Assembly (NCBI RefSeq): GCF_034377285.1
Contig: NZ_CP139715.1
Coordinates: forward strand, 2,898,001-2,962,000
Origin: Thalassobaculum sp. OXR-137
Lineage (GTDB): Bacteria > Pseudomonadota > Alphaproteobacteria > Thalassobaculales > Thalassobaculaceae
Direction: 5' to 3'
Length of the DNA: 64,000 nt
The position numbers and the translations under genes are program-made. Below are positions 24,392 to 31,296 of the stretch, piece after piece. Numbering within the stretch: the first letter of the stretch is position 1; every line of letters begins with the position of its first letter. Below the pieces are notes generated by a model. That model saw nothing but the letters and a program-made list of their open reading frames with translations. It made no database searches and was not told the DNA's origin.

Positions 24392-25132
24392 TTAATCCAT
24401 CTCGTGGGTCTCGAACCACTCCAGCGCCTTTTCCGCCAGGTAGAAGTCGAACGGATCGTGGATGTCGATCCCGGCGGCGGTGCTGTCGATCGGAATGATC
24501 TCTGCATGGTCGCCGGTCCGTCGCCCGGCACGGATCAGGGCCGCGCGCAGGGCCGAGGCGAGGCCGGTATCCTCCCGGTACAGCGGCGTCCGGGTCTGGC
24601 GCGGGCCGTAGACCCCCATCCAGTCGTAGACCCGTTTCCAGGAGCCGTCGGGCTGCTGGGTCCAGAAGTTCTTGTGGGTCTTGTTGGCGACGAAACAGGA
24701 ATCCAGGGCGCGGTTGCGCTTCACCGTCTCCACCGCCTGGGCGATCCACGCCGGCTTGCGGAAAATGTCGGTCGGCTGCAGGAACACCACGATGCCGAAC
24801 GGACCGTCCAACGCCTCCGCCCGGGTCAGGGCGTCGGTCAGCACCGGCTCCGTCGGCGTGAGGTCCTGGGCCAGCGCGCCGTCACGCAGGAACGGCGTCC
24901 AGGCCCCGGCCTCTTCGGCGGCGGCCCGGATCGCCTCGTCGTCGGTGGTCACCAGCACCCGGTCGCAGACCCCGCTCTCGATGGCGTGGCGGACCGAATG
25001 GGCGATCAGCGGCCTGCCGGCGAGCGGCCTGATGTTCTTGCTCGGCAGGCCCTTGGAGCCGCCGCGCGCCGGGATCAGCGCGATGACCCGGTCGTTGTCG
25101 CCGGTGGTGTCCGGGCGCAGGTCGGTGGTCAT
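24392..25132 (-). CDS. NeuA-like acylneuraminate cytidylyltransferase family protein
   Basis: The protein is 246 aa. The signature IALIPARGGSKGLPSKNIRPL (residues 18-38) is the CTP-binding loop of CMP-sialate/CMP-Kdo synthetases. It is followed by RVLVTTDDEAIRAAAEEAGA and VVFLQPTDIFRKPAW, with the Asp needed for metal binding. Enzymes of this family join CMP to a 3-deoxy-ulosonic acid. It is the last gene of a six-gene operon and overlaps its neighbour by 4 bp (ATGA). The exact sugar is unknown; the aldolase in the same operon suggests a non-standard ulosonate. Confidence 0.87.
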   Translation of the reverse strand: MTTDLRPDTTGDNDRVIALIPARGGSKGLPSKNIRPLAGRPLIAHSVRHAIESGVCDRVLVTTDDEAIRAAAEEAGAWTPFLRDGALAQDLTPTEPVLTDALTRAEALDGPFGIVVFLQPTDIFRKPAWIAQAVETVKRNRALDSCFVANKTHKNFWTQQPDGSWKRVYDWMGVYGPRQTRTPLYREDTGLASALRAALIRAGRRTGDHAEIIPIDSTAAGIDIHDPFDFYLAEKALEWFETHEMD

Positions 25133-25806
25133 CGGGCGATCTCCTCCATCCTGATCAGCGTGTCGGCCAGGGCCTCGGCGGCGGCGAAACTCTGGTCATC
25201 GCGCACATCGGCCAGTGCCCAGGCGTGTTCCAGCACCTCGAATCCGACGGCATCGCCGAGCCGCCGATTCTTGCGGATCAGGCTCGCCCGGACGGCGAGG
25301 GCCAGGCCGACCATCTCCTGGAAATACTCGGCGTCCTGGCCGTCGCGCCCCTCGTCCAGGGCCAGGATCTCGCCATCGGATGTCCGTCGCCAGAGGTTGG
25401 CGGTGAAGCGGCGCACGCAGACCACGCTGTCGAGATGGTCCCGGGCACAGAGATTTTCCGCGGTGCGCCGGATCAGGCCGCGCGGCCGAAACGGATGGGT
25501 CGGCTCAACGATCACCACGATCTCCGCCCCATATTCTTCCACCACATCCGCCACCGCCTGGGTATAGCCCCGGGCGGTTCGGGCATGGGCGGTTATCCGG
25601 CCACCATACTGCCCGACCGAGTTGCGGATGGCGTCGTCGTCGGTGGTGACGACGATGGGGGAGGCGGGTAGGTCGGCCGCGGCGCTGTCCAGGGTGCGCC
25701 AGAGGCTGGAGCGGCCGCGGATCGGCGTGAGCAGGCGCGGCGTGCTGGGCGCCGCCGACAGCACGGGAATGACGACCAGAGGGGTAGGTTGCGCGGACGC
25801 GGTCAC
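25129..25806 (-). CDS. Second NeuA-like nucleotidyltransferase-fold protein, degenerate
   Basis: The protein is 225 aa with the same fold pattern as its neighbour: PIVVTTDDDAIRNSVGQYGGR and IVVIVEPTHPFRPRGLIRRT match VVTTDD and LQPTDIFRKP. The N-terminal signature RGGSKGLPSKN is replaced by SAAPSTPRLLTPIRGRSSLW, so the CTP loop is altered. It may be a partner subunit, use another nucleotide, or be inactive. It overlaps the genes on both sides by 4 bp. Confidence 0.75.
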   Translation of the reverse strand: MTASAQPTPLVVIPVLSAAPSTPRLLTPIRGRSSLWRTLDSAAADLPASPIVVTTDDDAIRNSVGQYGGRITAHARTARGYTQAVADVVEEYGAEIVVIVEPTHPFRPRGLIRRTAENLCARDHLDSVVCVRRFTANLWRRTSDGEILALDEGRDGQDAEYFQEMVGLALAVRASLIRKNRRLGDAVGFEVLEHAWALADVRDDQSFAAAEALADTLIRMEEIAR

Positions 25807-26489
25807 GGGATCGGCCTCCCGGTCCGGATCACCTCGATGACCTCGGCCACCCGCTTGGCGCGGCCCTCGTCGCGGCCCTGGTGGATGCCATGGTGGTGAT
25901 AGGCGCGCATGCCCGGCTCATAGACGATGTCGTGTCCGGCGGCGATCATCCGCTTGCCCCATTCCCGATCCTCGACGCCGCGGATCTTCTCGTCGAACGG
26001 TTCGTCGTGCCAGATCGACTTGCGGATCGCGGAATTGGCATTGTGGAAGAAGTAGTCGATCCGCTGGGTCACCCGTTCGTCGCGGAAGGTGGTCCACAGA
26101 TCGCGCCGGTCGATGGCACTGGTCTCGGGCAGCGGTTCCTGCCGGCCGTAGATGCCGCAGGTACTGGCGTTTCCTTCAGGCCCCAGATGGGCATAGGCAT
26201 AATCGGCCCAGAGCTCGTCCACCGGCACGCAATGGGAGGAGAGCAGGCACACGGTCTCATGCCTCGCCGCGTCGATGCCGATGTTCAGCGCCCGGCCATA
26301 GGAGAACTCCTCGCGGGCGATACTGCGCAGGGTGCAGCCATGGGCCTCGGCGCATTCCACCGTCCCGTCGGTGGAATCGTTGTCCACCAGGACGACGTCG
26401 ATATCGGGCAGCCGTTGATGCCGCAGGGCGGTGAGGCAGCGCCCGATCCAATGCCGCTCGTTCTTCGCCCGCAACACGACGCTGATCAC
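25803..26489 (-). CDS. GT2-family glycosyltransferase
   Basis: The protein is 228 aa, a single GT-A domain. It starts MISVVLRAKNERHWIGRCL, then DIDVVLVDNDSTDGTVECAE binds the nucleotide. The usual DxD loop reads SSHCVPVDELW, and the acceptor region includes IRKSIWHDEPFDEKIRGVEDREWGKR, with the catalytic ED. It would transfer a sugar in the cytoplasm. The operon context suggests that the donor is the CMP-sugar made by the neighbouring enzymes, although GT2 enzymes more often use NDP sugars. 4-bp overlaps occur on both sides. Confidence 0.83.
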   Translation of the reverse strand: MISVVLRAKNERHWIGRCLTALRHQRLPDIDVVLVDNDSTDGTVECAEAHGCTLRSIAREEFSYGRALNIGIDAARHETVCLLSSHCVPVDELWADYAYAHLGPEGNASTCGIYGRQEPLPETSAIDRRDLWTTFRDERVTQRIDYFFHNANSAIRKSIWHDEPFDEKIRGVEDREWGKRMIAAGHDIVYEPGMRAYHHHGIHQGRDEGRAKRVAEVIEVIRTGRPIP

Positions 26490-26998
26490 AGTACGTTCCC
26501 CCTGCGTCCGGTTTCGGTCCGGTCCTCCGACAGAGTGCCGAAATCGACGGCCGCTCCCTCGGCCATGTCATAGAGGGCGGTGCGGCCGATCATCCGGTCG
26601 CGCATCTCCGCCCCCACGCCGGAGCCGCCGACAGTTTCGGCGATATCGCTCTCGGCCAGTGACTCACCTTCCTTAAGGGCGCGGGTGGTGACCAGGGTGC
26701 GCCGGCCCGCGCGCAGCAGGTCGAGGCGCGCCACCGCGGAGGGTCTGAACAGCAGGTCGCCGGGCAACGCGGACCGTCGCAGCCGCTCGAAGCTCGCATA
26801 ATCGGTGGTCAGAAAGGCGACCCGGAGTCCCTCGGCCAGCATGGGCAACGGGCCCAGATGGTCAGCCGGGATGACGGCGTCGTAGCGCGCGGCGACGGCC
26901 TCCAGCGGGTCGCCGGTGGTCTCGTCCACCGTCTCCAGCGACAGATCCGGCGCGTCGGCGTTGAGGAGAATGCGCTTCATCTCGGCCCGCCCGATCAC
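26486..26998 (-). CDS. Stand-alone SAF (antifreeze-like) domain protein
   Basis: The protein is 170 aa. Residues about 105-165 (TLVTTRALKEGESLAESDIAE ... GRTALYDMAEGAAVDF) match the SAF/antifreeze-like domain that closes the active site at the C-terminus of sialic acid synthase NeuB. The N-terminal 100 residues are not recognised and contain no TIM barrel. A GTG at 26998 overlaps the AroE-like stop; an ATG at 26980 is the alternative. In this operon it could act with the separate aldolase barrel encoded two genes upstream; this is inference. Confidence 0.7.
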   Translation of the reverse strand: MIGRAEMKRILLNADAPDLSLETVDETTGDPLEAVAARYDAVIPADHLGPLPMLAEGLRVAFLTTDYASFERLRRSALPGDLLFRPSAVARLDLLRAGRRTLVTTRALKEGESLAESDIAETVGGSGVGAEMRDRMIGRTALYDMAEGAAVDFGTLSEDRTETGRRGNVL

Positions 26999-27867
26999 GC
27001 TGCCCGCATCGCCTCGCGGATCCGCTCGACCGGCAGCGCGCCGGGCAGGGCCTTGCCGAAGGCGATCACCGCCTGGTCCAGGTTCATGCCCAGCCCGTCG
27101 TCTGTGGCGTGGCCCAGCGCCTGGGCCGCCGCCAGCAGCGGGGTCGGGCTCGGCTGGTAGATCACATCGTAGACGGCCGCACCTTCCGGCAGTGCCGCCA
27201 GCAGGTTCTCCGGCACCGGCGAGCCCTCGGGGCCGTCGGGATGGCCGACTGTCGTGGCATTGACCAGAAGGTCAGTCGCCTCCAGCACTTCCGGCGACAG
27301 CGGATAGTCGACGGCGACGGCGCCGAGCTTCTGGGACGCGGCGTCCGCCGTCGCCCGGGTCCGGTTGGCGACGGTGAGGGAGGCGGTCCGGCCTGCGAGA
27401 TAGGCGGCCACCGCCAAACCTGCCCCACCGAGGCCGATCAGCGTCGCCCGCTTGGTCTTCAGCACGTCGGCGCCGCCCACCAGGATCTCGATCTGCGACA
27501 GGGCACCGGCCCCGTCGGTATTGGCGCCGACCAGGGCATCGCCGTCCCGGTAGATCGCGTTGACCGCGCCGATCCGCGCCGCTTCCGGTTCCAGGCGGTC
27601 GAGGAAGGCTCCCACGGCCTGCTTGTGCGGCACGGCGACCGCCCCGCCGACGAAGCGCGGGTCGGCCTTCAGGGCGGCGACGACGGCGCCGAGATGGTCC
27701 GGTGTCGTGTCCATCGGATACATCATGGCGTCGATCCCCGCCACCTTGAACGCCGCGTTCCACAGCAGCGGCGAGCGCGCGCCCTTGGACGGGGTGGCGC
27801 CGAGGATGGCGGCGTACTGCGCGGTGGTGATCTCGATCCGGTTGTCGATCGGGCCGGCGAAGGTCAT
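26995..27867 (-). CDS. Shikimate-dehydrogenase-like (AroE family) oxidoreductase
   Basis: The protein is 290 aa. The substrate loop is ILGATPSKGARSPLLWNAAF, where AroE has H-S-x-S-P-x-x-H-N, so part of the shikimate-binding Ser pair is changed. The catalytic Lys82 (VAVPHKQAV) and Asp118 (GANTDGAGAL) are kept. The Rossmann loop is LIGLGGAGLA, followed by NRT (NADPH preference). It would oxidise or reduce a hydroxyl of a cyclic or carbohydrate substrate. It sits 9 bp after the DAHP-synthase-like gene and overlaps the SAF gene, so the substrate is more likely an operon-specific sugar than shikimate. Confidence 0.8.
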   Translation of the reverse strand: MTFAGPIDNRIEITTAQYAAILGATPSKGARSPLLWNAAFKVAGIDAMMYPMDTTPDHLGAVVAALKADPRFVGGAVAVPHKQAVGAFLDRLEPEAARIGAVNAIYRDGDALVGANTDGAGALSQIEILVGGADVLKTKRATLIGLGGAGLAVAAYLAGRTASLTVANRTRATADAASQKLGAVAVDYPLSPEVLEATDLLVNATTVGHPDGPEGSPVPENLLAALPEGAAVYDVIYQPSPTPLLAAAQALGHATDDGLGMNLDQAVIAFGKALPGALPVERIREAMRAA

Positions 27868-27876
27868 GGCGGGATC

Positions 27877-28800
27877 CTACGCGTCGACGGTGCGGCCGAT
27901 CGCCTGGGCCACCGGGCGGCAGGCCTTCATGATGTCGTCGAACTGCTCCAGGCTGGAGCATTGCAACGGATCGACGGCGGCGTTCTTCGGGTCGGGATGC
28001 ACCTCCAGCATTAGCCCGTCGGCGCCGGCGGCGATGGAGGCCAGCATCATCGACTTCACCCAGGGCTGCCAGAACGTCGCGTGTGACGGGTCGCTCATGA
28101 TCGGCAGGTGGCAGACCTCCTGGCAGGCCGGGATGACCTGCAGGTCGAGCAGGAAACGCGAGGTGTCGCGGTGGGTGTGGTTCGACACCACCCCGCGCTC
28201 GCACAGCACGATCTTCGGGTCCTGCCCGAGCCGGTCATGTTCCAGCGCGATGTATTCCGCCGCCATCAGCCAGTCGCGCAGGCTGGATCCGTAGCCGCGC
28301 TTCAGCATCACCGGCATGCCGGTCTTCCCGACCTCGGTCAGCAGCGGATAGTTCTGCATGTTGCGGGTGCCGATCTGCAGCATGTCGCAATGGGCGGCGA
28401 CCACCTCGATCTTGGAGATCTCCATCACCTCGGTGACGATCGGCAGGCCGGTCTCCTGCTTGGCGACCTGCAGCCATTTCAGCCCGTCCTCGCGCGGCTC
28501 GAAGAATTTCGGCGAGCGGTAGGGGAAGGTCAGCGGCTTGAACGCGCCGCCGCGCAGCATGTGGGCGCCGGCCTTCTTCACGCCGATCGCGGTCTTCACG
28601 ATCAGCTCCTCGTTCTCCACCGTGTTCGGCCCGGCCAGGACCGGCACCAGGTCGCCGCCGAACTCGATCCCGGCGACGGTGAATCTGGTTCGGTGATCCG
28701 GGCTCTTCTTGGCGACCAGCGGGATCTTGTTCTCGATGTCGTCCCGGCTCAGATCCTTGCCGGGGAACTTGTTATCGACGCCCTGATTGGAGCCGGTCAT
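27877..28800 (-). CDS. DAHP/Kdo8P-synthase-family PEP aldolase, atypical
   Basis: The protein is 307 aa, a class I-beta (AroA/KdsA-type) TIM barrel that condenses PEP with an aldose phosphate. Family motifs are AGPNTVE (56-62), LRGGAFKPLTFPY (82-94), LQIGTRNMQNYPLL, VLCERG and IMSDPSH, then LEVHPDP. Two signature positions differ: the metal-binding Cys of AGPCS is Asn59, as in metal-independent Kdo8P synthases, and KPRT is KPLT, where the Arg contacts substrate in DAHP synthases. His240 and Glu266 are retained. It heads the operon with a ~35-residue N-terminal extension. A 3-deoxy-ulosonate other than DAHP is the likely product. Confidence 0.85.
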   Translation of the reverse strand: MTGSNQGVDNKFPGKDLSRDDIENKIPLVAKKSPDHRTRFTVAGIEFGGDLVPVLAGPNTVENEELIVKTAIGVKKAGAHMLRGGAFKPLTFPYRSPKFFEPREDGLKWLQVAKQETGLPIVTEVMEISKIEVVAAHCDMLQIGTRNMQNYPLLTEVGKTGMPVMLKRGYGSSLRDWLMAAEYIALEHDRLGQDPKIVLCERGVVSNHTHRDTSRFLLDLQVIPACQEVCHLPIMSDPSHATFWQPWVKSMMLASIAAGADGLMLEVHPDPKNAAVDPLQCSSLEQFDDIMKACRPVAQAIGRTVDA

Positions 28801-29023
28801 GGCGTTTTCCTCGTTGCTTGACGTTCTTCTTTGGCGGCGAGCATGCGGGTTTCGACCGCCTCGCGATATGCTTTTCCAATCCGTAGCATAACAGGATGCC
28901 GGCCGACGACTGAGAGGCGAGGCCAATCGCGGGCGCCGTGAATTTTCATTGACGACACTCCCCACCGCTTGGAGAACCCATGGAGAGCAACGCGGTGCGC
29001 GAGAGCGACTGGATGACTCCCGG
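28801..29023. promoter_or_regulatory. Divergent promoter region of the two sugar operons
   Basis: This 223-bp gap separates the minus-strand aldolase operon from the plus-strand GT-like gene. An in-frame ATG at 28949 could extend the plus-strand protein by 25 residues, but no ribosome-binding site supports it. No operator was recognised. Confidence 0.45.
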
Positions 29024-30037
29024 ATGAGCAGCGATACCGCCACCCCGCCCGCCTTCACCCCGGCGCTGTTCGCGATCTACGATCTCTCGGTCAGCCCGGT
29101 GACCTTCGACGTGATGAACTTCTTCGTCCTCGCGAACCTGTGGGCGATGCGGGCCGGGGCGGCCGGGTACCATGTGATCTTCACCGCAGGGCCGGGGGGC
29201 CAGTTCCGCGACCTGACCCCCAAGGACAAGAGCCTGGATACCGACGAGAAGATCTGGCGCCTGCGCCACATCATGGCCACCCATGCCCACATCGCCAAGC
29301 GATGCCTGGGCGTCTCCCTCTACGACCGGCGGGACGATTTCGGGCAGATGCTGCGGGCGATCCATCCCAGTCAGCTCTTCCCGCCCGGCTATACCCAGAG
29401 CGATCCGAAGATTCCGTTCATGCTGGCGGACCTGTTCGCTCAGAACCCCACCGCGGAGGAGCTGGACACCTTCGCGCCGCACCCGTCGGCCACGCGCAAG
29501 GTGGATGCCTGGCTTGAGCGCTACGCGCCCCGGGGGCGGCCGGTGTCCCTGACGCTGCGGAGCTCGACCATCGAGACCCGGCGCAATTCGAATACGCCGG
29601 ACTGGCTGGAAGCTGCCGCCCGGATCCGGGCGCGTGGGTTCGATCCGATTGTCCTGCCGGATACCGATCTTGTCACCGCCGGCCTGGATCTCGGCGCCTT
29701 CGGCGATATTCCGTCCTATCCGCTGGGCGCGATCGACTTGGAACTTCGCGCAGCACTCTATAGCCGCTGTCTGATCAACCTGGCGGACAACGGCGGGCCG
29801 GCCTTCATCAACTATTTCATGGCGGATTCCAGTGCCGTCTGCTTCCTGCCGGTCGAGAAGCTCCCGGAGGCGGTGACCTTCCACGGACGCGGTCTGGACC
29901 GGATGGCGGAACTGCTGGGGGTGGCGCCCTATGAGAGCTTTCCCGGTGCCACACCGGCGCGCCGGTTCATCTGGAAGCCGGATACCCTGGACAACATCAT
30001 GGACGCCTTCGATGCGGCCGTGGAATTCCTCGGCTGA
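29024..30037 (+). CDS. Unrecognised protein, possible GT-B-like, surface-glycan context
   Basis: The protein is about 337 aa. The N-terminal half starts FAIYDLSVSPVTFDVMNFFV and contains AGAAGYHVIFTAGPGGQFRD. The second half has PVSLTLRSSTIETRRN, then ARGFDPIVLPDTD and ELRAALYSRCLINLADNGGPAFINYF, a layout like the donor half of GT-B enzymes or polysaccharide-locus proteins with an NGGP motif. No signal peptide or membrane segment is seen. It is divergent from the aldolase operon and precedes an oxidoreductase, so a role in the same glycan pathway is plausible. Confidence 0.65.
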   Translation: MSSDTATPPAFTPALFAIYDLSVSPVTFDVMNFFVLANLWAMRAGAAGYHVIFTAGPGGQFRDLTPKDKSLDTDEKIWRLRHIMATHAHIAKRCLGVSLYDRRDDFGQMLRAIHPSQLFPPGYTQSDPKIPFMLADLFAQNPTAEELDTFAPHPSATRKVDAWLERYAPRGRPVSLTLRSSTIETRRNSNTPDWLEAAARIRARGFDPIVLPDTDLVTAGLDLGAFGDIPSYPLGAIDLELRAALYSRCLINLADNGGPAFINYFMADSSAVCFLPVEKLPEAVTFHGRGLDRMAELLGVAPYESFPGATPARRFIWKPDTLDNIMDAFDAAVEFLG

Positions 30038-30212
30038 AGCAGGGCGGCCGGCAGCGCCGTTTCCGCTGTGATGGCCCGTCCCATCATTTGAAAACCGCCG
30101 CCAAGGGTTCGGGCTGGTTTCGCTCTCCTGCCAGGCAAAAGTCGACAGAACGGCCGAATCACCGAATCCTCTGCGACTCGGAAGTCGAACCGGCGGGTGA
30201 GAGGGCAAGATC

Positions 30213-31277
30213 ATGAGCAGGCGCTTCAAGGTGGCGGTGCTGGGGTGTGGCCGCGTGTCGAGCCGCTACAGGGATGTCCTGGCTGAGGAACTGGCGGATC
30301 GCGTCGAGGTGGTCGGCGCCTGCGACCGGCAACGGGACCGCGCCGAGAGTTTCGTGGCCGTCACCGGCGGCGCCGCGGTCGGCGACATGGATGCCCTGGT
30401 CGCGCTGAAGCCCGACTTGGTCTGCATTCTCACCGAGTCGGGTAACCATGCCCGCGACGCGCTGACCCTGTTGGAGCGCGGCTGCAACGTCCTGATCGAG
30501 AAGCCGGTGGCACTACGGCTCGACGAGGCGGAGAAGATCCGCGACACCGCGGCGGCGGCCGGTCTCATGGCGGCCGTGGTGAAGCAGAACCGCTACAATC
30601 CCGCCATGCGCTTCGTTCGCGGGAAGGTCGATTCCGGCGCCTTCGGCCGGCTGATCGCCGCCGAGGTCCGGGTCCATTGGTGTCGGTACCAGGACTATTA
30701 CGAGGACGGGTGGCACGGCACCTGGAAGATGGATGGCGGCGTGCTGGCCCAGCAGGCGATCCACCATCTCGACGCGCTGCAATGGCTGGGCGGGCCGATC
30801 GCCCGGGTCTGCGCCGTCGGCAAGGCTCTGGTAAACCGGCTGGAGGCCGAGGACACCGCCGCCGCAGTGGTGGAGTTCGAGTCGGGTGCCGTCGGCACCA
30901 TCGTGGCGACCACGGCTGCCCGCGACCGTGATTTCGAGGCGTCGGTCCAACTCGTCGGCGAACGGGCCCGGGCGAAGGTCGGCGGTTCCGCCCTGAATCG
31001 GCTGGAGAACTGGTTCTGCGTCGATCGGGATCCTTTGGAGACGGATGTGGAACTGCGCCACAGCCAGGAAGTGCCGAGCAGCTACGGCCTGGGCCACGGA
31101 CCGCTCCTGGCCGATGTGCTCGATGCCATCGAGGCGGGGAGCCCGCCGCCGGTGACCGTGGACTCGGCGATGATGTCCCTGCGGCTCATGCACGCCCTGT
31201 ACGCCAGCATGGAGACCGGCGGCTGGGTCGATCTGGCGAAGATCCCGGTTTCGGATCGGCTCGGCCTGGGCGGTTGA
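30213..31277 (+). CDS. Gfo/Idh/MocA-family NAD(P)-dependent sugar oxidoreductase
   Basis: The protein is 354 aa. The Rossmann N-terminus VAVLGCGRVSSRYRDVLAEE binds NAD(P), and CNVLIEKPVALRLDEA holds the conserved EKP lysine. The C-terminal domain includes GGVLAQQAIHHLDALQWLGG with the catalytic His. Such enzymes oxidise or reduce sugar hydroxyls, as in UDP-sugar modification. GAGAGG precedes the ATG. It lies on the strand of the GT-like gene 175 bp upstream, next to the ulosonate-type operon, and probably supplies or modifies its sugar. Confidence 0.87.
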   Translation: MSRRFKVAVLGCGRVSSRYRDVLAEELADRVEVVGACDRQRDRAESFVAVTGGAAVGDMDALVALKPDLVCILTESGNHARDALTLLERGCNVLIEKPVALRLDEAEKIRDTAAAAGLMAAVVKQNRYNPAMRFVRGKVDSGAFGRLIAAEVRVHWCRYQDYYEDGWHGTWKMDGGVLAQQAIHHLDALQWLGGPIARVCAVGKALVNRLEAEDTAAAVVEFESGAVGTIVATTAARDRDFEASVQLVGERARAKVGGSALNRLENWFCVDRDPLETDVELRHSQEVPSSYGLGHGPLLADVLDAIEAGSPPPVTVDSAMMSLRLMHALYASMETGGWVDLAKIPVSDRLGLGG

Positions 31278-31296
31278 AACCGCGGCGGGCGTCAGG

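Noticed and set aside
27877..29058. Longer start for the aldolase at 29058
   Set aside because: The added 86 residues have shadow-like composition and would cover the divergent promoter; ATG 28800 gives the family-like start.
28949..30229. 427-aa minus-strand ORF (28946-30229)
   Set aside because: It is antisense to the GT-like gene and has Arg/Gly-rich shadow composition.
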